From Acinetobacter qingfengensis (GTDB lineage Bacteria > Pseudomonadota > Gammaproteobacteria > Pseudomonadales > Moraxellaceae): a stretch of 64,000 bases of DNA. A model generated the notes under the pieces. That model saw only the letters and a program-made list of their open reading frames with translations. It did not search any database and was not told where the DNA came from. The DNA lies in assembly GCF_008693185.1 (NCBI RefSeq), contig NZ_VXKN01000008.1, positions 62,001-126,000 on the forward strand, read 5' to 3'. Shown one piece after another: positions 24,978-34,366 of the stretch. A program made the position numbers and the translations under genes. Positions within the stretch are counted from its first letter, which is position 1. Each line of letters starts with the position of its first letter.

Positions 24978-25799
24978 TTAATTTACTTGTACTGCAATAT
25001 TCTGACGGAAATTCTGTGCAGCAGGCTTAGTACCTTTTGCAATTTCCGGAGCATTTACTTCAATAAAATATTGTCCTGCCTGAGGGAAGTTCAACTGAAT
25101 TTGCCCTTGTGCATTGGTTGTTGTCTTAATAACAATTTCCTGTTCGTCAACTTTGGTCAGTTGTCGAGATGCAACAACTGAAAACCCTGACTGTACTTTT
25201 CCATCGATCGTGACAGTTAAAGTTACAGCCTGCTGTGCCTGTAACTGATTTGGATGCTGGGAAAAGTTAACTTCCAAACCTTTTGCTGTCGGTTTAAGTA
25301 CCTGGTCTGTCAATTTTGCCTTACTAAAGTAAGACACCAATTGCTCATGACGAATACTGGTGATTTTATTATGTTTTGCAGTAAGTTCTTCAGGTGTAAT
25401 AAAGCTACGCTCGGCCAAAGGCGGTAAAGCTTGGCCGTGACTGTCCATAATACGCAGCCATTGTTTATTCACCAAAGCATATTCCAGTTTATTTTCACGA
25501 TTGGCAATCACCTTGTAGGTTCCTTCAGCTTTGGTTTCAACATCCGCAGCCGTCAAATATTTGGATCCTTTGGCTTCCAGTGTTACAACTTCACCTGTAG
25601 GCTGTACAACCGAAAAATCAAAGCCGCTTAATGCAAACTCTGAGGCAAAAGGTGATTCCGCAAAACCAGCAATTACAACGGCCGTGTCTCCATCTACGAT
25701 ATAGGTTTGAGGTGCAGCAAATGGAGAATGTGCCTGTGCCAGACTTGCGCCAGTCATTAAGGTTGCAACTGCCATCCATTGTTTTAATTGTTTCATCAT
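24978..25799 (-). CDS. DUF4198-type periplasmic protein
   Basis: The 273-residue protein has a Sec signal peptide cleaved after AQA, exposing an N-terminal His (HSPFAAPQTYIVDGDTAVV). That start, two beta-rich Ig-like domains and a C-terminal region with TTNAQGQIQLNFPQAGQYFIEV are typical of DUF4198 proteins, some of which bind nickel or cobalt for uptake. No transporter gene adjoins it, so metal binding is only a possibility. It is transcribed alone. Confidence 0.75.
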   Translation of the reverse strand: MMKQLKQWMAVATLMTGASLAQAHSPFAAPQTYIVDGDTAVVIAGFAESPFASEFALSGFDFSVVQPTGEVVTLEAKGSKYLTAADVETKAEGTYKVIANRENKLEYALVNKQWLRIMDSHGQALPPLAERSFITPEELTAKHNKITSIRHEQLVSYFSKAKLTDQVLKPTAKGLEVNFSQHPNQLQAQQAVTLTVTIDGKVQSGFSVVASRQLTKVDEQEIVIKTTTNAQGQIQLNFPQAGQYFIEVNAPEIAKGTKPAAQNFRQNIAVQVN

Positions 25800-25950
25800 G
25801 TCACTTATCTGTTTAAAAAATCGCTATTTATGTTACACAATTGAAAATATTTATCAAATAAAAAATCATCTCAACAACAAATTTATTTATTATTTTTCAA
25901 TTCAGGCATTTAATCGTTAAAATGATTGATTATATTCAAGGATTCTGACC

Positions 25951-26418
25951 ATGACACCTGCATGTAAATTATTAAAATCAAAAAAAATTGAATACACAAT
26001 CCACGAATATCAACATAATCCGGATAATCATAACTTTGGACAGGAAGCTGTGCAAAAACTAGGATTACAACCCACAGAAACGTTTAAAACGTTATTGGTC
26101 ACAGATGGTAAACAACATTTTGTTACCGTATTACCTGTTGCTTATCAGCTTAATCTGAAAAAAGCTGCACAGGCATTTAATTGTAAAAAAATAACTATGG
26201 CAGATATCAAGGATGCTGAACGTTTAACCGGTTATTTAGTGGGTGGAATCAGTCCATTGGGGCAGAAAAAAAGATTAATCACAATTATTGATGCCAGTGC
26301 CGAAACTTTATCGAAAATATATATTAGTGGCGGAAAACGTGGACTGGATATCAGCTTAAAACCTGTGGATCTGGCTCAGGTTCTTCAGGCAAAATTTGTA
26401 GATGTAATAGACCATTAA
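25951..26418 (+). CDS. ybaK: Cys-tRNA(Pro)/Cys-tRNA(Cys) deacylase YbaK
   Basis: The 155-residue YbaK/EbsC-type editing enzyme hydrolyses mischarged Cys-tRNA(Pro). Family marks are the start [19 protein letters not shown], the invariant Lys in FKTLLVTDG, and the C-terminal [15 protein letters not shown] and [14 protein letters not shown] segments. Length matches E. coli YbaK (159). The downstream cdh gene is convergent. Confidence 0.93.
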   Translation: MTPACKLLKSKKIEYTIHEYQHNPDNHNFGQEAVQKLGLQPTETFKTLLVTDGKQHFVTVLPVAYQLNLKKAAQAFNCKKITMADIKDAERLTGYLVGGISPLGQKKRLITIIDASAETLSKIYISGGKRGLDISLKPVDLAQVLQAKFVDVIDH

Positions 26419-26425
26419 AAATATT

Positions 26426-27190
26426 TTAAAATGATTTTCGAGTAATTTTACAATGCGTATCCTGAATTTCCTCAATGGATCCGAGATTATTCTCTGTCTG
26501 GTTTTCACGAGTAGCCAGTAAAATTACGTTCTTCTGATCTATGGAAACCATGGCAATTCCATAATGTGCCATACTGTCATTGGCTTGTTGCATCACGTGA
26601 GTTGATAACACTTTAAAAGGATCTTTTGTCATTATCTGTTCAAATGGCATTTTTTGTGCAAGATAGGTATGGCCAAATATTTTTTCTGGCAATTGCTGCC
26701 ATTGCCCTATTTTTATACTTTCACGATGATCTTGTATAGTTTGATACACATCAGGTCTTAAACAGGAAGCGTGTATATGCAACTGATCCTGTGTTCGTCC
26801 ATAAGGAGAGTTCACAGAAAATGACAAATACTGTGATGATATCGGAATTTGATTTTGCTGATCCAGAATTTGTCGATATTGCCATGCAATTGCAAAATAA
26901 TTTTTAGCTGAAGCAGACAATAATTGCTGATCTTCAATACCTGTAATCTTTGTTGTTGGAATAATCAATGTTTGCACAGGACCATTGATGTCACGTAATA
27001 CCACATAATCTGGTTGATGAACCAAACAATCTTTCTTACGATCTAGGACCGTACCACAACGCTGACTTACAATATCCCAAAGAATATAACGTTTGTTAGT
27101 TTCATGATGATGAACAGACTGACAACCTGTCATCAACAGTACTACACCAGTAAATACTGGTAATTGATACTGGCGTAATACGGATTTCAT
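26426..27190 (-). CDS. cdh: CDP-diacylglycerol diphosphatase (lipoprotein form)
   Basis: The 254-residue protein aligns by eye along its whole length with E. coli Cdh: DYVVLRDINGPVQTLIIPT, TGIEDQQLL, FAIAWQYR, the HIT-like histidine motif HIHASCLRPDV with the nucleophile His, and a closing GSIEEIQDTHCKI. It splits CDP-diacylglycerol into phosphatidate and CMP. Here the N-terminus is a lipoprotein signal (LLMTGC, Cys23) where E. coli has a membrane anchor. It starts 4 bases after the phospholipase D stop, so it is the last gene of the TonB-receptor operon. Confidence 0.87.
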   Translation of the reverse strand: MKSVLRQYQLPVFTGVVLLMTGCQSVHHHETNKRYILWDIVSQRCGTVLDRKKDCLVHQPDYVVLRDINGPVQTLIIPTTKITGIEDQQLLSASAKNYFAIAWQYRQILDQQNQIPISSQYLSFSVNSPYGRTQDQLHIHASCLRPDVYQTIQDHRESIKIGQWQQLPEKIFGHTYLAQKMPFEQIMTKDPFKVLSTHVMQQANDSMAHYGIAMVSIDQKNVILLATRENQTENNLGSIEEIQDTHCKITRKSF

Positions 27191-27194
27191 GCGC

Positions 27195-28442
27195 TTATTC
27201 CTTTTTCCCCGGGTTCACATAACGATATTGCTGATCAATTTTTAGTGTTTCAGCATAAGTACTTTGCCATAATTGTTGATACAATTGATGAAGACGATTG
27301 GCAAGTACAGGATTGTTCAAAACAATTTCCAGATTTCTTGAATTATCAAAATATCCGCCTTGCCAATTGGAGGTTCCAACCCATGCAGTATTTTGATCAA
27401 TGACCATATATTTGCTATGAACCACACGAGCAAATGGAATAAATCCATCCTTACTTTCCGGAATCGTTACAATCTTTACTTGCACATTCGGCACCAGCGC
27501 CAAACTTTTTAACCATGCTAAATCCGGTTGTTTCAGATTCCAGTTAGATACCATGAGTTTAACTTTTACGCCACGTGCAGCAGCGGCACGTAAACTGTTA
27601 TCAATCAAAGCATAAAATTCCCTGACACCATTTTCACTGTATTGTAGTGGAGCATATTGCATCACTTGAATATCTATACTGCTTTTAGCCTCTGCCAATA
27701 ATGTGGGAAACACCTTTTCGGTCTCATAGGTATTTTCAGGTGTAACAATAGATGGACTTGCTAGTAAATATTGTCCTGTACGTGGCGACCGTAATTGTAC
27801 ATGCTGCGTTGTTTTGACAATGTCTTGCTGCTGTTCAATTTTCTGCTGGTTTTTCCAGTCCAGACTAAAGATATTTTGAATCTGTTGTACTGTAGTAAGA
27901 TCAGTAATACGTAATCCGGTTTCTTGAATATGTGTCAAAGCCCGCCAGTCAAAGTTTTGACTGCCAACAAATGCTTCTTTTGCATCCACAATAAAATATT
28001 TGGCATGGATAATGCCATTTTGAATTTTAGAAAAATCCATTACTCGAAATTGTAAATTCGGAATGGATTTGATTCTATTCAGGGTTTCAGGATTTGACAT
28101 CCCAATGCCCTTTTTATCGACCAAAAACCGAATATGTACACCACGTTGTCCTGCCCGTTCCAATGCAGCAATCACATCATCCAGACTAGAATCTGGCTGA
28201 CTATATACATAAAATTGGGCGATATCGATTTTATATTTTGCCTGATCAAACATTTCACGCCACACAGGTGCAGCACTACGCAAATCAGAATTTTGCAATG
28301 AGGTTTCAACTGGGGCGTTATAAACCAACTCAAATCCCTGCGATTCAACTTTGGCAAACGCAGGGTTAATGATGCTTAACCCAAACAAACAAGATAATGT
28401 AAGGCGCAATGAATTACGCCCTACAGTGAAGAACTTAAGCAT
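27195..28442 (-). CDS. Phospholipase D family protein, exported
   Basis: The 415-residue protein has a signal peptide (cleavage about AFA-KVE) and two HKD motifs: HAKYFIVDAKEAFVGSQNFD near residue 165 and HSKYMVIDQNTAWVGTSNWQ near 370. Both are complete, so it should be catalytically active as a phosphodiesterase or transphosphatidylase in the periplasm or outside. The ATG at 28442 overlaps the exbB end by 8 bases, which indicates coupled translation; an ATG four codons earlier is possible. It is a two-catalytic-motif PLD as in cardiolipin synthase-like enzymes, but exported. Confidence 0.87.
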   Translation of the reverse strand: MLKFFTVGRNSLRLTLSCLFGLSIINPAFAKVESQGFELVYNAPVETSLQNSDLRSAAPVWREMFDQAKYKIDIAQFYVYSQPDSSLDDVIAALERAGQRGVHIRFLVDKKGIGMSNPETLNRIKSIPNLQFRVMDFSKIQNGIIHAKYFIVDAKEAFVGSQNFDWRALTHIQETGLRITDLTTVQQIQNIFSLDWKNQQKIEQQQDIVKTTQHVQLRSPRTGQYLLASPSIVTPENTYETEKVFPTLLAEAKSSIDIQVMQYAPLQYSENGVREFYALIDNSLRAAAARGVKVKLMVSNWNLKQPDLAWLKSLALVPNVQVKIVTIPESKDGFIPFARVVHSKYMVIDQNTAWVGTSNWQGGYFDNSRNLEIVLNNPVLANRLHQLYQQLWQSTYAETLKIDQQYRYVNPGKKE

Positions 28443-29061
28443 ATTGCTTTTCATCCGCCATCTTTGTTTTAGTATTGCTATAAGTGGCTTGTTGACCTTT
28501 ATCAACATTGATGAGTAGGACTTTAAACATCTCGGTGATTTTTTCCATACGACTACCAAGAAAGTTATTTGCAACCAGCGCAACCAATGCAATCGCAATA
28601 CCTAATCCTGTTGCATAAAGTGCTGTTCCCATTCCTGCGGAAACTTTACTTGGATCAGATACACCAGATGCAGCCAATGCACTAAACGTATCAATAATAC
28701 CCAAAATTGTTCCCAACAATCCCAGCAAAGGTGCAGCAGTGACGATGGTTTCCAAAATCCAGATACCACGATTTAGCAAGCCTTTGCTTTGTAAATACTG
28801 TTTTTCCAAAAGATCTGCACGTTCATTTTCAGAGCGTGGTGTAGATTTAAGAAAAGGTACAATCATCTGATACACAGGATTTTTTTCCTGATTTTCAGAC
28901 AATGTGCCTAGCGTATTTTTTTCTACGGCATCATTGATCATACGGCTTTGTTTTAATGTATACGCAAAGTAAATCGCACGTTCTACAAAAATGATGCAAA
29001 GCAGAACCAGGGAAGCATACATAATGTAAAAAATAATATTATGGACTAAATCAGCATTCAT
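28435..29061 (-). CDS. exbB: ExbB/TolQ/MotA-type proton channel
   Basis: The 208-residue inner-membrane protein has three hydrophobic segments. The conserved block APLLGLLGTILGIIDTF and the later GMGTALYATGLGIAIALVALVANN hold the channel-lining helices of ExbB. With ExbD it couples the proton gradient to TonB. The ATG at 29061 has GAGGAG before it. Unusually, exbB is separated from exbD and tonB by the receptor gene and follows the receptor by 11 bases. Confidence 0.92.
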   Translation of the reverse strand: MNADLVHNIIFYIMYASLVLLCIIFVERAIYFAYTLKQSRMINDAVEKNTLGTLSENQEKNPVYQMIVPFLKSTPRSENERADLLEKQYLQSKGLLNRGIWILETIVTAAPLLGLLGTILGIIDTFSALAASGVSDPSKVSAGMGTALYATGLGIAIALVALVANNFLGSRMEKITEMFKVLLINVDKGQQATYSNTKTKMADEKQYA

Positions 29062-29072
29062 TTTGATTCTCC

Positions 29073-31352
29073 TCAAAATTTCGCAGAAAGTGAAACAACG
29101 TAAGTACGATCTTCACCAATGGTGTAATAAGCTGTATTGGTTTGAGTTCTTGATGCACCACTTGCATTGGTATAATTAATCTTACCTGCTGTAATTGGTG
29201 AGCTGATCGCCGCAATATATTCTTTGTCAAATACGTTATTGACACCGAATTTAAGTGTCACATCACTTACTGATTTAGTATTCAATGGGAAACGATACCC
29301 TGCGGCAAGATCAAATACAGTACGGCCACCAATTTCTTCGTTATTTGTCATGTCGCCATAAAATGAACTGAGGTAACGTCCAGTAAAGTTGCTATAAAAA
29401 CGTCCATCGTCATAGCCTAGGGTTGCTGTTACAGCATTTTTGGAAGTACCCGGAACCAGTTTACCTTCTGTAGGCAGTGATACACCATAAGCACTGATAT
29501 TATCTTTCTGTTTTGCATCAGTATAACTATAAGATAAGTAATAATTAAAGTTATAAGGCAGGTTACCACTCCACTCTAATTCAAGCCCTTTGGTTTCAAC
29601 ACTACCAACGTTAATCATTTCATAATCACCATCAATGGTACGACTGGATAATTGACGATCCTTATAAGTTAAATAAAACAATGTTGCACTCAACAACATA
29701 TCTTTTGTTTGGAAACGATAGCCTAATTCATTATTCCAGCTAATCTCTGGATTCAAATTAATAGAATCACCAGAGTTATACAAAACATAGTTCTGTGGCG
29801 TACGCATATTTTTTGATATGTTATAGAACAACTGATTTTCATTATTCAGTTGATATTTTGCACTAAAATTTGGTAACCATTCTTTATAAGTTGCTTGTCG
29901 TTTTTCTGCTGCAACACCTAATGCACCCAAATTATTACCTTGACGCTCTACATATTGATATGCCAAGCCACCAACCAATGTTAAATTGGGATTAACCGTC
30001 CAAGTGTCCTGTACCCAAACTTTTTGTGCAGGTGTAACAGTGTATTGATTACGACCCTGAATAACTTTGCCATTGGCATCAGTTAATAAATTACTTGCAT
30101 CATCAGCCCAAAGTGTTGATGGACTATTATCAGAATTTAACGGAATATATGGCTGAGTTTGACGTTGACGTGCCCGCTCATACCAGTACCCTAAAGTTGC
30201 TGCATGTTGGTCATTAATATCCCAGTTGAGTTTGGTCGTAATTCCTGGACGCCATGTTTGTGTCCATGATGGGCGCCAATATTTAACCGCTGCTGATGAT
30301 GATGTTGGGAAACCCGTTAAATCATAATTTCCTAGAGACTTATCATTACTTGCAAGCACATAAGATTGACCTGTACCTGAACCACCATTACCCCAGTAAT
30401 AGTAAGGCTGGAAACTTAAATTCAGATTATCTGCCAGAATAAATTTCTGGGTGAAACTTACAGTGAAGTTTTCAAAGGGGTTACGCGCCAACTTATAATA
30501 GCGGCTCGCGGATGGATCAGTAGAAAAATCAGCTTTATGCCCTGTTGTACCATAAGCATTTGGATCAGCATCATAATCTGCTTTAGAAATAGTATTATAG
30601 TTATAGTTATCCTGTTTATTATACTTAACAATCAGGTTACTGGTATTTCCATTGTCTGCTTCATATAAAGCACCCATTTCAAACTTTCTATTTTTTAGAT
30701 CGCCTTCGCCTTTCCACTTATCGGCTTCAGTATTTGATGCAGAAACCCAAGCACTGAAATTACCAATTTTACCTGTTTCCAAACGTACAAATGATTTTGA
30801 TAAACCATTAGAGCCAAAGGTTTGCTCCACCATACCGCCCGCTTTTTTATTTGGACGTTTAGTGGTCAAACCGATATTACCACCACTCGAACCAATATGA
30901 GGACCATCTGCTTCTGATGAACCCTGAGTTACAAATACCGAATCGAGGTTTTCAGAGTCGCCCAATAAGTTTGGATAAACAGCATAGTTACCCGAATCAT
31001 TTACTGGGATACCATCGGCAGATAAGCCAATCTGACTAGGATCCATACCGCGCATGGTGTAACTCAATCCAGAAATACCTGTCGAATCGGTACTGGTCAT
31101 TTGTAAGCCTGGAACATTTTTAATTTTGTCTAGGGCGTTACCAATTCCTGGTTGTTTTTCAAGCGCTTCTTGTGTGACAGTTGAACGACCTTTTGGTGTA
31201 TCTTCAACCACCATTTTACCACCGCCCAAAGATTGTCCTTTTACGTTGATTGTACCAACGTCTATGCTGTCATCATCTGCCGCATAGACCGTCATGGCTG
31301 ACATCAAGGACAAAATAGATATACATAAGTGTTTCTTTTCAAAAAATTTCAT
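29073..31352 (-). CDS. TonB-dependent outer membrane receptor
   Basis: The 759-residue protein has a signal peptide ending VYA, a plug domain (GTINVKGQSLGGG, TVTQEALEKQPGIGNAL, MRGMDPSQIGLSADGIPVND) and a 22-strand-type barrel ending in the required aromatic (VVSLSAKF). The TonB box would be in DDDSIDVGTINV. The plug and barrel resemble siderophore or metal-chelate receptors, but the ligand cannot be named. It lies between tonB and exbB in one operon. Confidence 0.93.
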   Translation of the reverse strand: MKFFEKKHLCISILSLMSAMTVYAADDDSIDVGTINVKGQSLGGGKMVVEDTPKGRSTVTQEALEKQPGIGNALDKIKNVPGLQMTSTDSTGISGLSYTMRGMDPSQIGLSADGIPVNDSGNYAVYPNLLGDSENLDSVFVTQGSSEADGPHIGSSGGNIGLTTKRPNKKAGGMVEQTFGSNGLSKSFVRLETGKIGNFSAWVSASNTEADKWKGEGDLKNRKFEMGALYEADNGNTSNLIVKYNKQDNYNYNTISKADYDADPNAYGTTGHKADFSTDPSASRYYKLARNPFENFTVSFTQKFILADNLNLSFQPYYYWGNGGSGTGQSYVLASNDKSLGNYDLTGFPTSSSAAVKYWRPSWTQTWRPGITTKLNWDINDQHAATLGYWYERARQRQTQPYIPLNSDNSPSTLWADDASNLLTDANGKVIQGRNQYTVTPAQKVWVQDTWTVNPNLTLVGGLAYQYVERQGNNLGALGVAAEKRQATYKEWLPNFSAKYQLNNENQLFYNISKNMRTPQNYVLYNSGDSINLNPEISWNNELGYRFQTKDMLLSATLFYLTYKDRQLSSRTIDGDYEMINVGSVETKGLELEWSGNLPYNFNYYLSYSYTDAKQKDNISAYGVSLPTEGKLVPGTSKNAVTATLGYDDGRFYSNFTGRYLSSFYGDMTNNEEIGGRTVFDLAAGYRFPLNTKSVSDVTLKFGVNNVFDKEYIAAISSPITAGKINYTNASGASRTQTNTAYYTIGEDRTYVVSLSAKF

Positions 31353-31367
31353 TTCATATTTCCAATT

Positions 31368-32141
31368 TTAAGGAGCTTGATAAACTAAAGTGGCTGTAAA
31401 TCTTTTGCTATTTGCACCAGAAAAAGCATCTGCTGGGAATGGTGCAACCTGTTTAATGCTTTTTAAGCTATTAGTTGCTGCACGGTTCAACAACATACTT
31501 TTAGCTTTGCTAGCGATCCCTGAGTTTAATACCCGACCTGAACGGTCAATTTCGAGCCAGACTTCCACATTGCCTTCAGGTCGTTCAAGTGAGGCTTCTC
31601 GTCCTGTTGGATAGCGTTTTTGTGCTTCAACAGTTGAACGAACTTTTGCTGAATAAGCAGCTTCTACAGAAGCAGAATTTGCTGAAGCAGCAGGTTTAGC
31701 AGGCTCAGGTTTTTTGACTTCAGGTGCAGGTTTTTGCTCTGCTTTTACTTCAGTTTTTGCCTGTGGCTGCGGTTCCTGTTTAGTTTCTGTTTTGATTTGC
31801 TCTTTGACTGATGTAGTTTTTTGTGCTTCAACTTTCTTAGGTTCAAGCTTTTTGGCTTCAACTTTCTTTTCCACTCTAGGCTTATCAACCTGCTCGATGG
31901 CATTTTCCGGTTCAACTGGTGGAGGTTCCGGAGTTGCAACGGGTTGTGGTTCAGGTTGTGGCTGAGGTTCAGGTGGGGTTGGTTCTGGAATAGGTTCAGC
32001 CAAACTAATCTCTATAGCTTTATCTTCATATTTAGAATCAACATGCAATATTTCTGTTTGGCTAAGCACTAATAAGTAAGCACCTATCAATATCGCAGGA
32101 AGATAACTAATTACATGCCTATTGCGATAGACCAGATCCAT
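31368..32141 (-). CDS. tonB: TonB energy transducer
   Basis: The 257-residue protein has one N-terminal transmembrane helix (ISYLPAILIGAYLLVLS), a long periplasmic Pro/Glu/Lys-rich spacer (residues 35-150) and a C-terminal TonB domain (VEVWLEIDRSGRVLNSGI). The ATG at 32141 begins one base after the exbD stop. The operon brings its own TonB, so the receptor downstream may be served by this complex. Confidence 0.92.
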   Translation of the reverse strand: MDLVYRNRHVISYLPAILIGAYLLVLSQTEILHVDSKYEDKAIEISLAEPIPEPTPPEPQPQPEPQPVATPEPPPVEPENAIEQVDKPRVEKKVEAKKLEPKKVEAQKTTSVKEQIKTETKQEPQPQAKTEVKAEQKPAPEVKKPEPAKPAASANSASVEAAYSAKVRSTVEAQKRYPTGREASLERPEGNVEVWLEIDRSGRVLNSGIASKAKSMLLNRAATNSLKSIKQVAPFPADAFSGANSKRFTATLVYQAP

Positions 32142-32142
32142 A

Positions 32143-32547
32143 TCAAAGTTTCCGTGCAGCAAGTGAAATGGAATTGAAACCATGAGAACGCAACTGATCC
32201 ATTACAGATACCAATTTTTCAACAGAAACGTCTTTGTCACTATTAATAATGACTGATGTTTGTACACCATCTTTTTTCTGTGCATTGAGTTGAGAAATTA
32301 ATTGGTCAAAATTAACATTCTGACCATCTAATTGCATTTGATCAGTACTAATGGTAATGATTGCCTTATTTTGTGGCTTCAATAACTGTGCTGTCGTAGC
32401 TGAAGGTAATTGTGTTTTCAAACCTTGTGATGGAATAACATTCAGACTGATCAACACAAAAAATACCAATAAGAACATCATGACATCGATCATTGGTATC
32501 AATTCAATGTGTGGCTTGTTTCGCTTTTCATTACCCCAGGACCGCAT
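32143..32547 (-). CDS. exbD: ExbD/TolR-type transport protein
   Basis: The 134-residue protein has one transmembrane helix with the essential Asp in IELIPMIDVMMFLLVFFVL and a periplasmic TolR-like domain. The ATG at 32547 gives the usual MRSWGNEKRNKP start. A TTG nine codons earlier is in frame but has no ribosome site. It is the first gene of exbD-tonB-receptor-exbB-PLD-cdh. Confidence 0.9.
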   Translation of the reverse strand: MRSWGNEKRNKPHIELIPMIDVMMFLLVFFVLISLNVIPSQGLKTQLPSATTAQLLKPQNKAIITISTDQMQLDGQNVNFDQLISQLNAQKKDGVQTSVIINSDKDVSVEKLVSVMDQLRSHGFNSISLAARKL

Positions 32548-32659
32548 CTCTTTTTCCAAGTTGTTTGAACTCAAAAAATAATAAGGAGCTTTTGTTACAA
32601 CCTTGTTAAGTTATTTTTACGATTTAATAACCATTTAAATACATATTTATAATTATTTT

Positions 32660-32702
32660 GATAAATAATTATCGTTTATTAGATATGTTATTCATTATTA
32701 TC
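32660..32702 (-). promoter_or_regulatory. Fur-box-like sequences before exbD
   Basis: GATAAATAATTATC (32660-32673) is a near-palindrome resembling the GATAAT core of Fur boxes, and GTTATTCATTATTATC (32687-32702) contains a second set of GATAAT-like hexamers on the minus strand. They lie 110-155 bases before the exbD start. The surrounding sequence is very AT-rich, so the match needs testing. Confidence 0.4.
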
Positions 32703-32821
32703 TTTTTATCTAAAAATCTAGTTTAAAAATATAAATCATCTTTTATTTGTAAAAATAAACATCCCAAATTTTATGGAAATCTTTATAGATTTATATTAAA
32801 GAAATAATCGATTAAATAAGA

Positions 32822-33229
32822 CTATTGATCAATAAAAATACGAGTGTCTATTTTTATTCCGCGTAATAATGTTTTAGTCACAGGTGTTTTTTGGCAAATA
32901 TTCAGAATCTTACTCTGATTTAACTGATCCAAATCCTGTTTAAAATGCAACTCCCGAGAAATCCATTCCTTGCCATCATTATTTTTATAAAAATTAAGTA
33001 CAATCTGAAAGTTACCATAATCTGTACTTTTATGTTTAGCATACATTCTTAAAGTAATCATCGTACATGCTGCAAGTGAGGCCAATAAATAATCATAAGG
33101 CGCTGGTGCTGTATCACATCCGCCAAACTCTTCTGGCTCATCAGTAAAATATTGATGCTTTCCACTTTGAAGCTGCCCAGCCCATGGTTGTTGCAAATTA
33201 TTAATGACTGTCTGTGCAATACTTTTCAT
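32822..33229 (-). CDS. OsmC/Ohr family protein
   Basis: The 135-residue protein keeps the OsmC-family thiol pair: Cys in FGGCDTAPAPYDYLLASLAACTMITLRMYAKH, read in two parts. Such proteins reduce organic peroxides or act on related electrophiles. The central Cys and the AAC motif are in the usual spacing. The ATG at 33229 follows AAGGAG. It is monocistronic, next to a degenerate insertion sequence. Confidence 0.87.
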   Translation of the reverse strand: MKSIAQTVINNLQQPWAGQLQSGKHQYFTDEPEEFGGCDTAPAPYDYLLASLAACTMITLRMYAKHKSTDYGNFQIVLNFYKNNDGKEWISRELHFKQDLDQLNQSKILNICQKTPVTKTLLRGIKIDTRIFIDQ

Positions 33230-33453
33230 TTTTATCTCCTTATTCACACGATTATCCATATCTTGATCCATGTCATACAATCCTGATTACATCAGTACCA
33301 GCTCTATTCGAGTAAATAATACTATAATCTATTCATCATGAATAAATCTGCGGTATCTTCATCTTTCTTTAAGGTTTTCATGCTTAGATCTCGCGATAAG
33401 ATAACTTGTTTATTGTCTTTTTAAGAAATCGTATAAGTTTTTAGTTCAAAGTC

Positions 33454-33470
33454 AATAAAAAAGCCACCAT
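33454..33470 (-). terminator. Distal half of the atp operon terminator, separated by an insertion
   Basis: AAGCCACCAT at 33461-33470, with As at 33457-33462, is the inverse complement of ATGGTGGCTT at 34422-34431. Read on the minus strand these are the second arm and T run of a terminator whose first arm follows the atpC stop. The IS element at 33473-34419 lies in its loop. Confidence 0.8.
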
Positions 33471-33502
33471 GATGATCTGACCCCAATAAGTTGGACAGTT
33501 GA

Positions 33503-33811
33503 TTAAGCGGTTTTAAGGGACTGAGTTCTGTAGTGTACAGGACTCAGTCCTTTTAATTTAACCTTGATTCTTTCATGGTTGTAATAGTGAATATATTCTT
33601 TCACAGTTTGCTCCAGTTCATCAATTGATTTAAATTCTTCACCATAGAAACACTCAGATTTTAATATACTAAAGAAGCTTTCCATTGAAGCATTATCCAA
33701 ACAATTACCTTTACGTGACATGCTTTGGGTAAGCCCATGTTGTTGAAGCTGTTGCTGATAAAATCGCATTTGATATTGCCAGCCCTGATCTGAATGAATA
33801 ATAGGTTTGCC
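33503..33811 (-). pseudogene. IS3-family transposase OrfB, C-terminal remnant
   Basis: About 100 residues remain of a normal OrfB of about 280. The second catalytic Asp ([12 protein letters not shown]) and final Glu ([18 protein letters not shown]) of the DDE triad survive; the first Asp and the N-terminal part are deleted. The remnant is in the same frame as orfA, separated from it only by a TAA, because the deletion fused the two reading frames. It cannot make an active transposase. Confidence 0.85.
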
Positions 33812-34366
33812 TTAATTCAGATATGAATCTTGCAGTCGTTGCAGTTCTACTTTTTCCTGTTCTTTCTGCTTCTGAATCAAGGCTCTCCGCTTTTTTAGAT
33901 AAGCGTTCTCAGCACGTAGATACGCCAGTTCTTCAAGTAGTTGTTCCTGCGTTTTATTACGATCTTCTTGAGACACTTTGATTCTTGAAAACTGTGATTT
34001 TGGCATGGGATTAGGTCGCCCCCTCGGCTTGGGTTTTAAGCCATCTATACCATGTTCTTTATATTGTTTTAACCAGTGTGAAATCATTCCTGTTCCATTA
34101 AGCTTAAACTTAACAAGGGCTTCGGAATAGCTCATACCATCATTCAAAATAGACTGAATCACTTTGAATTTAAAATCAAGACTATGTCTTTTATAGCGTG
34201 ATGAAGAGTTGAGTCCAGCTTCGCCAATTTCATTATATAAAAATAGCCATTTTTTAACATTATTATGGTCAACACCATAGCGTTTAGCTGTTCTTTTTAA
34301 TCCATCATTACTGGATAGATAGTGATGAACAACCTCAAGTTTGAATTCTTGAGAATATTTAGCCAT
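33812..34366 (-). CDS. IS3-family OrfA (two helix-turn-helix domains)
   Basis: The 184-residue DNA-binding protein of an IS150-type element has two HTH units (EFKLEVVHHYLSSNDGL and DFKFKVIQSILNDGMSY) and a C-terminal leucine-zipper-like coiled coil (QEQLLEELAYLRAENAYL). In intact elements it is fused to OrfB by frameshifting. Here OrfB is mostly deleted, so this is an orphan. Confidence 0.87.
   Translation of the reverse strand: MAKYSQEFKLEVVHHYLSSNDGLKRTAKRYGVDHNNVKKWLFLYNEIGEAGLNSSSRYKRHSLDFKFKVIQSILNDGMSYSEALVKFKLNGTGMISHWLKQYKEHGIDGLKPKPRGRPNPMPKSQFSRIKVSQEDRNKTQEQLLEELAYLRAENAYLKKRRALIQKQKEQEKVELQRLQDSYLN

Noticed and set aside
31714..31965. Plus-strand frame rich in Ser, Phe and Cys inside tonB
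   Set aside because: It is the complement of the Pro/Glu/Lys spacer of TonB.
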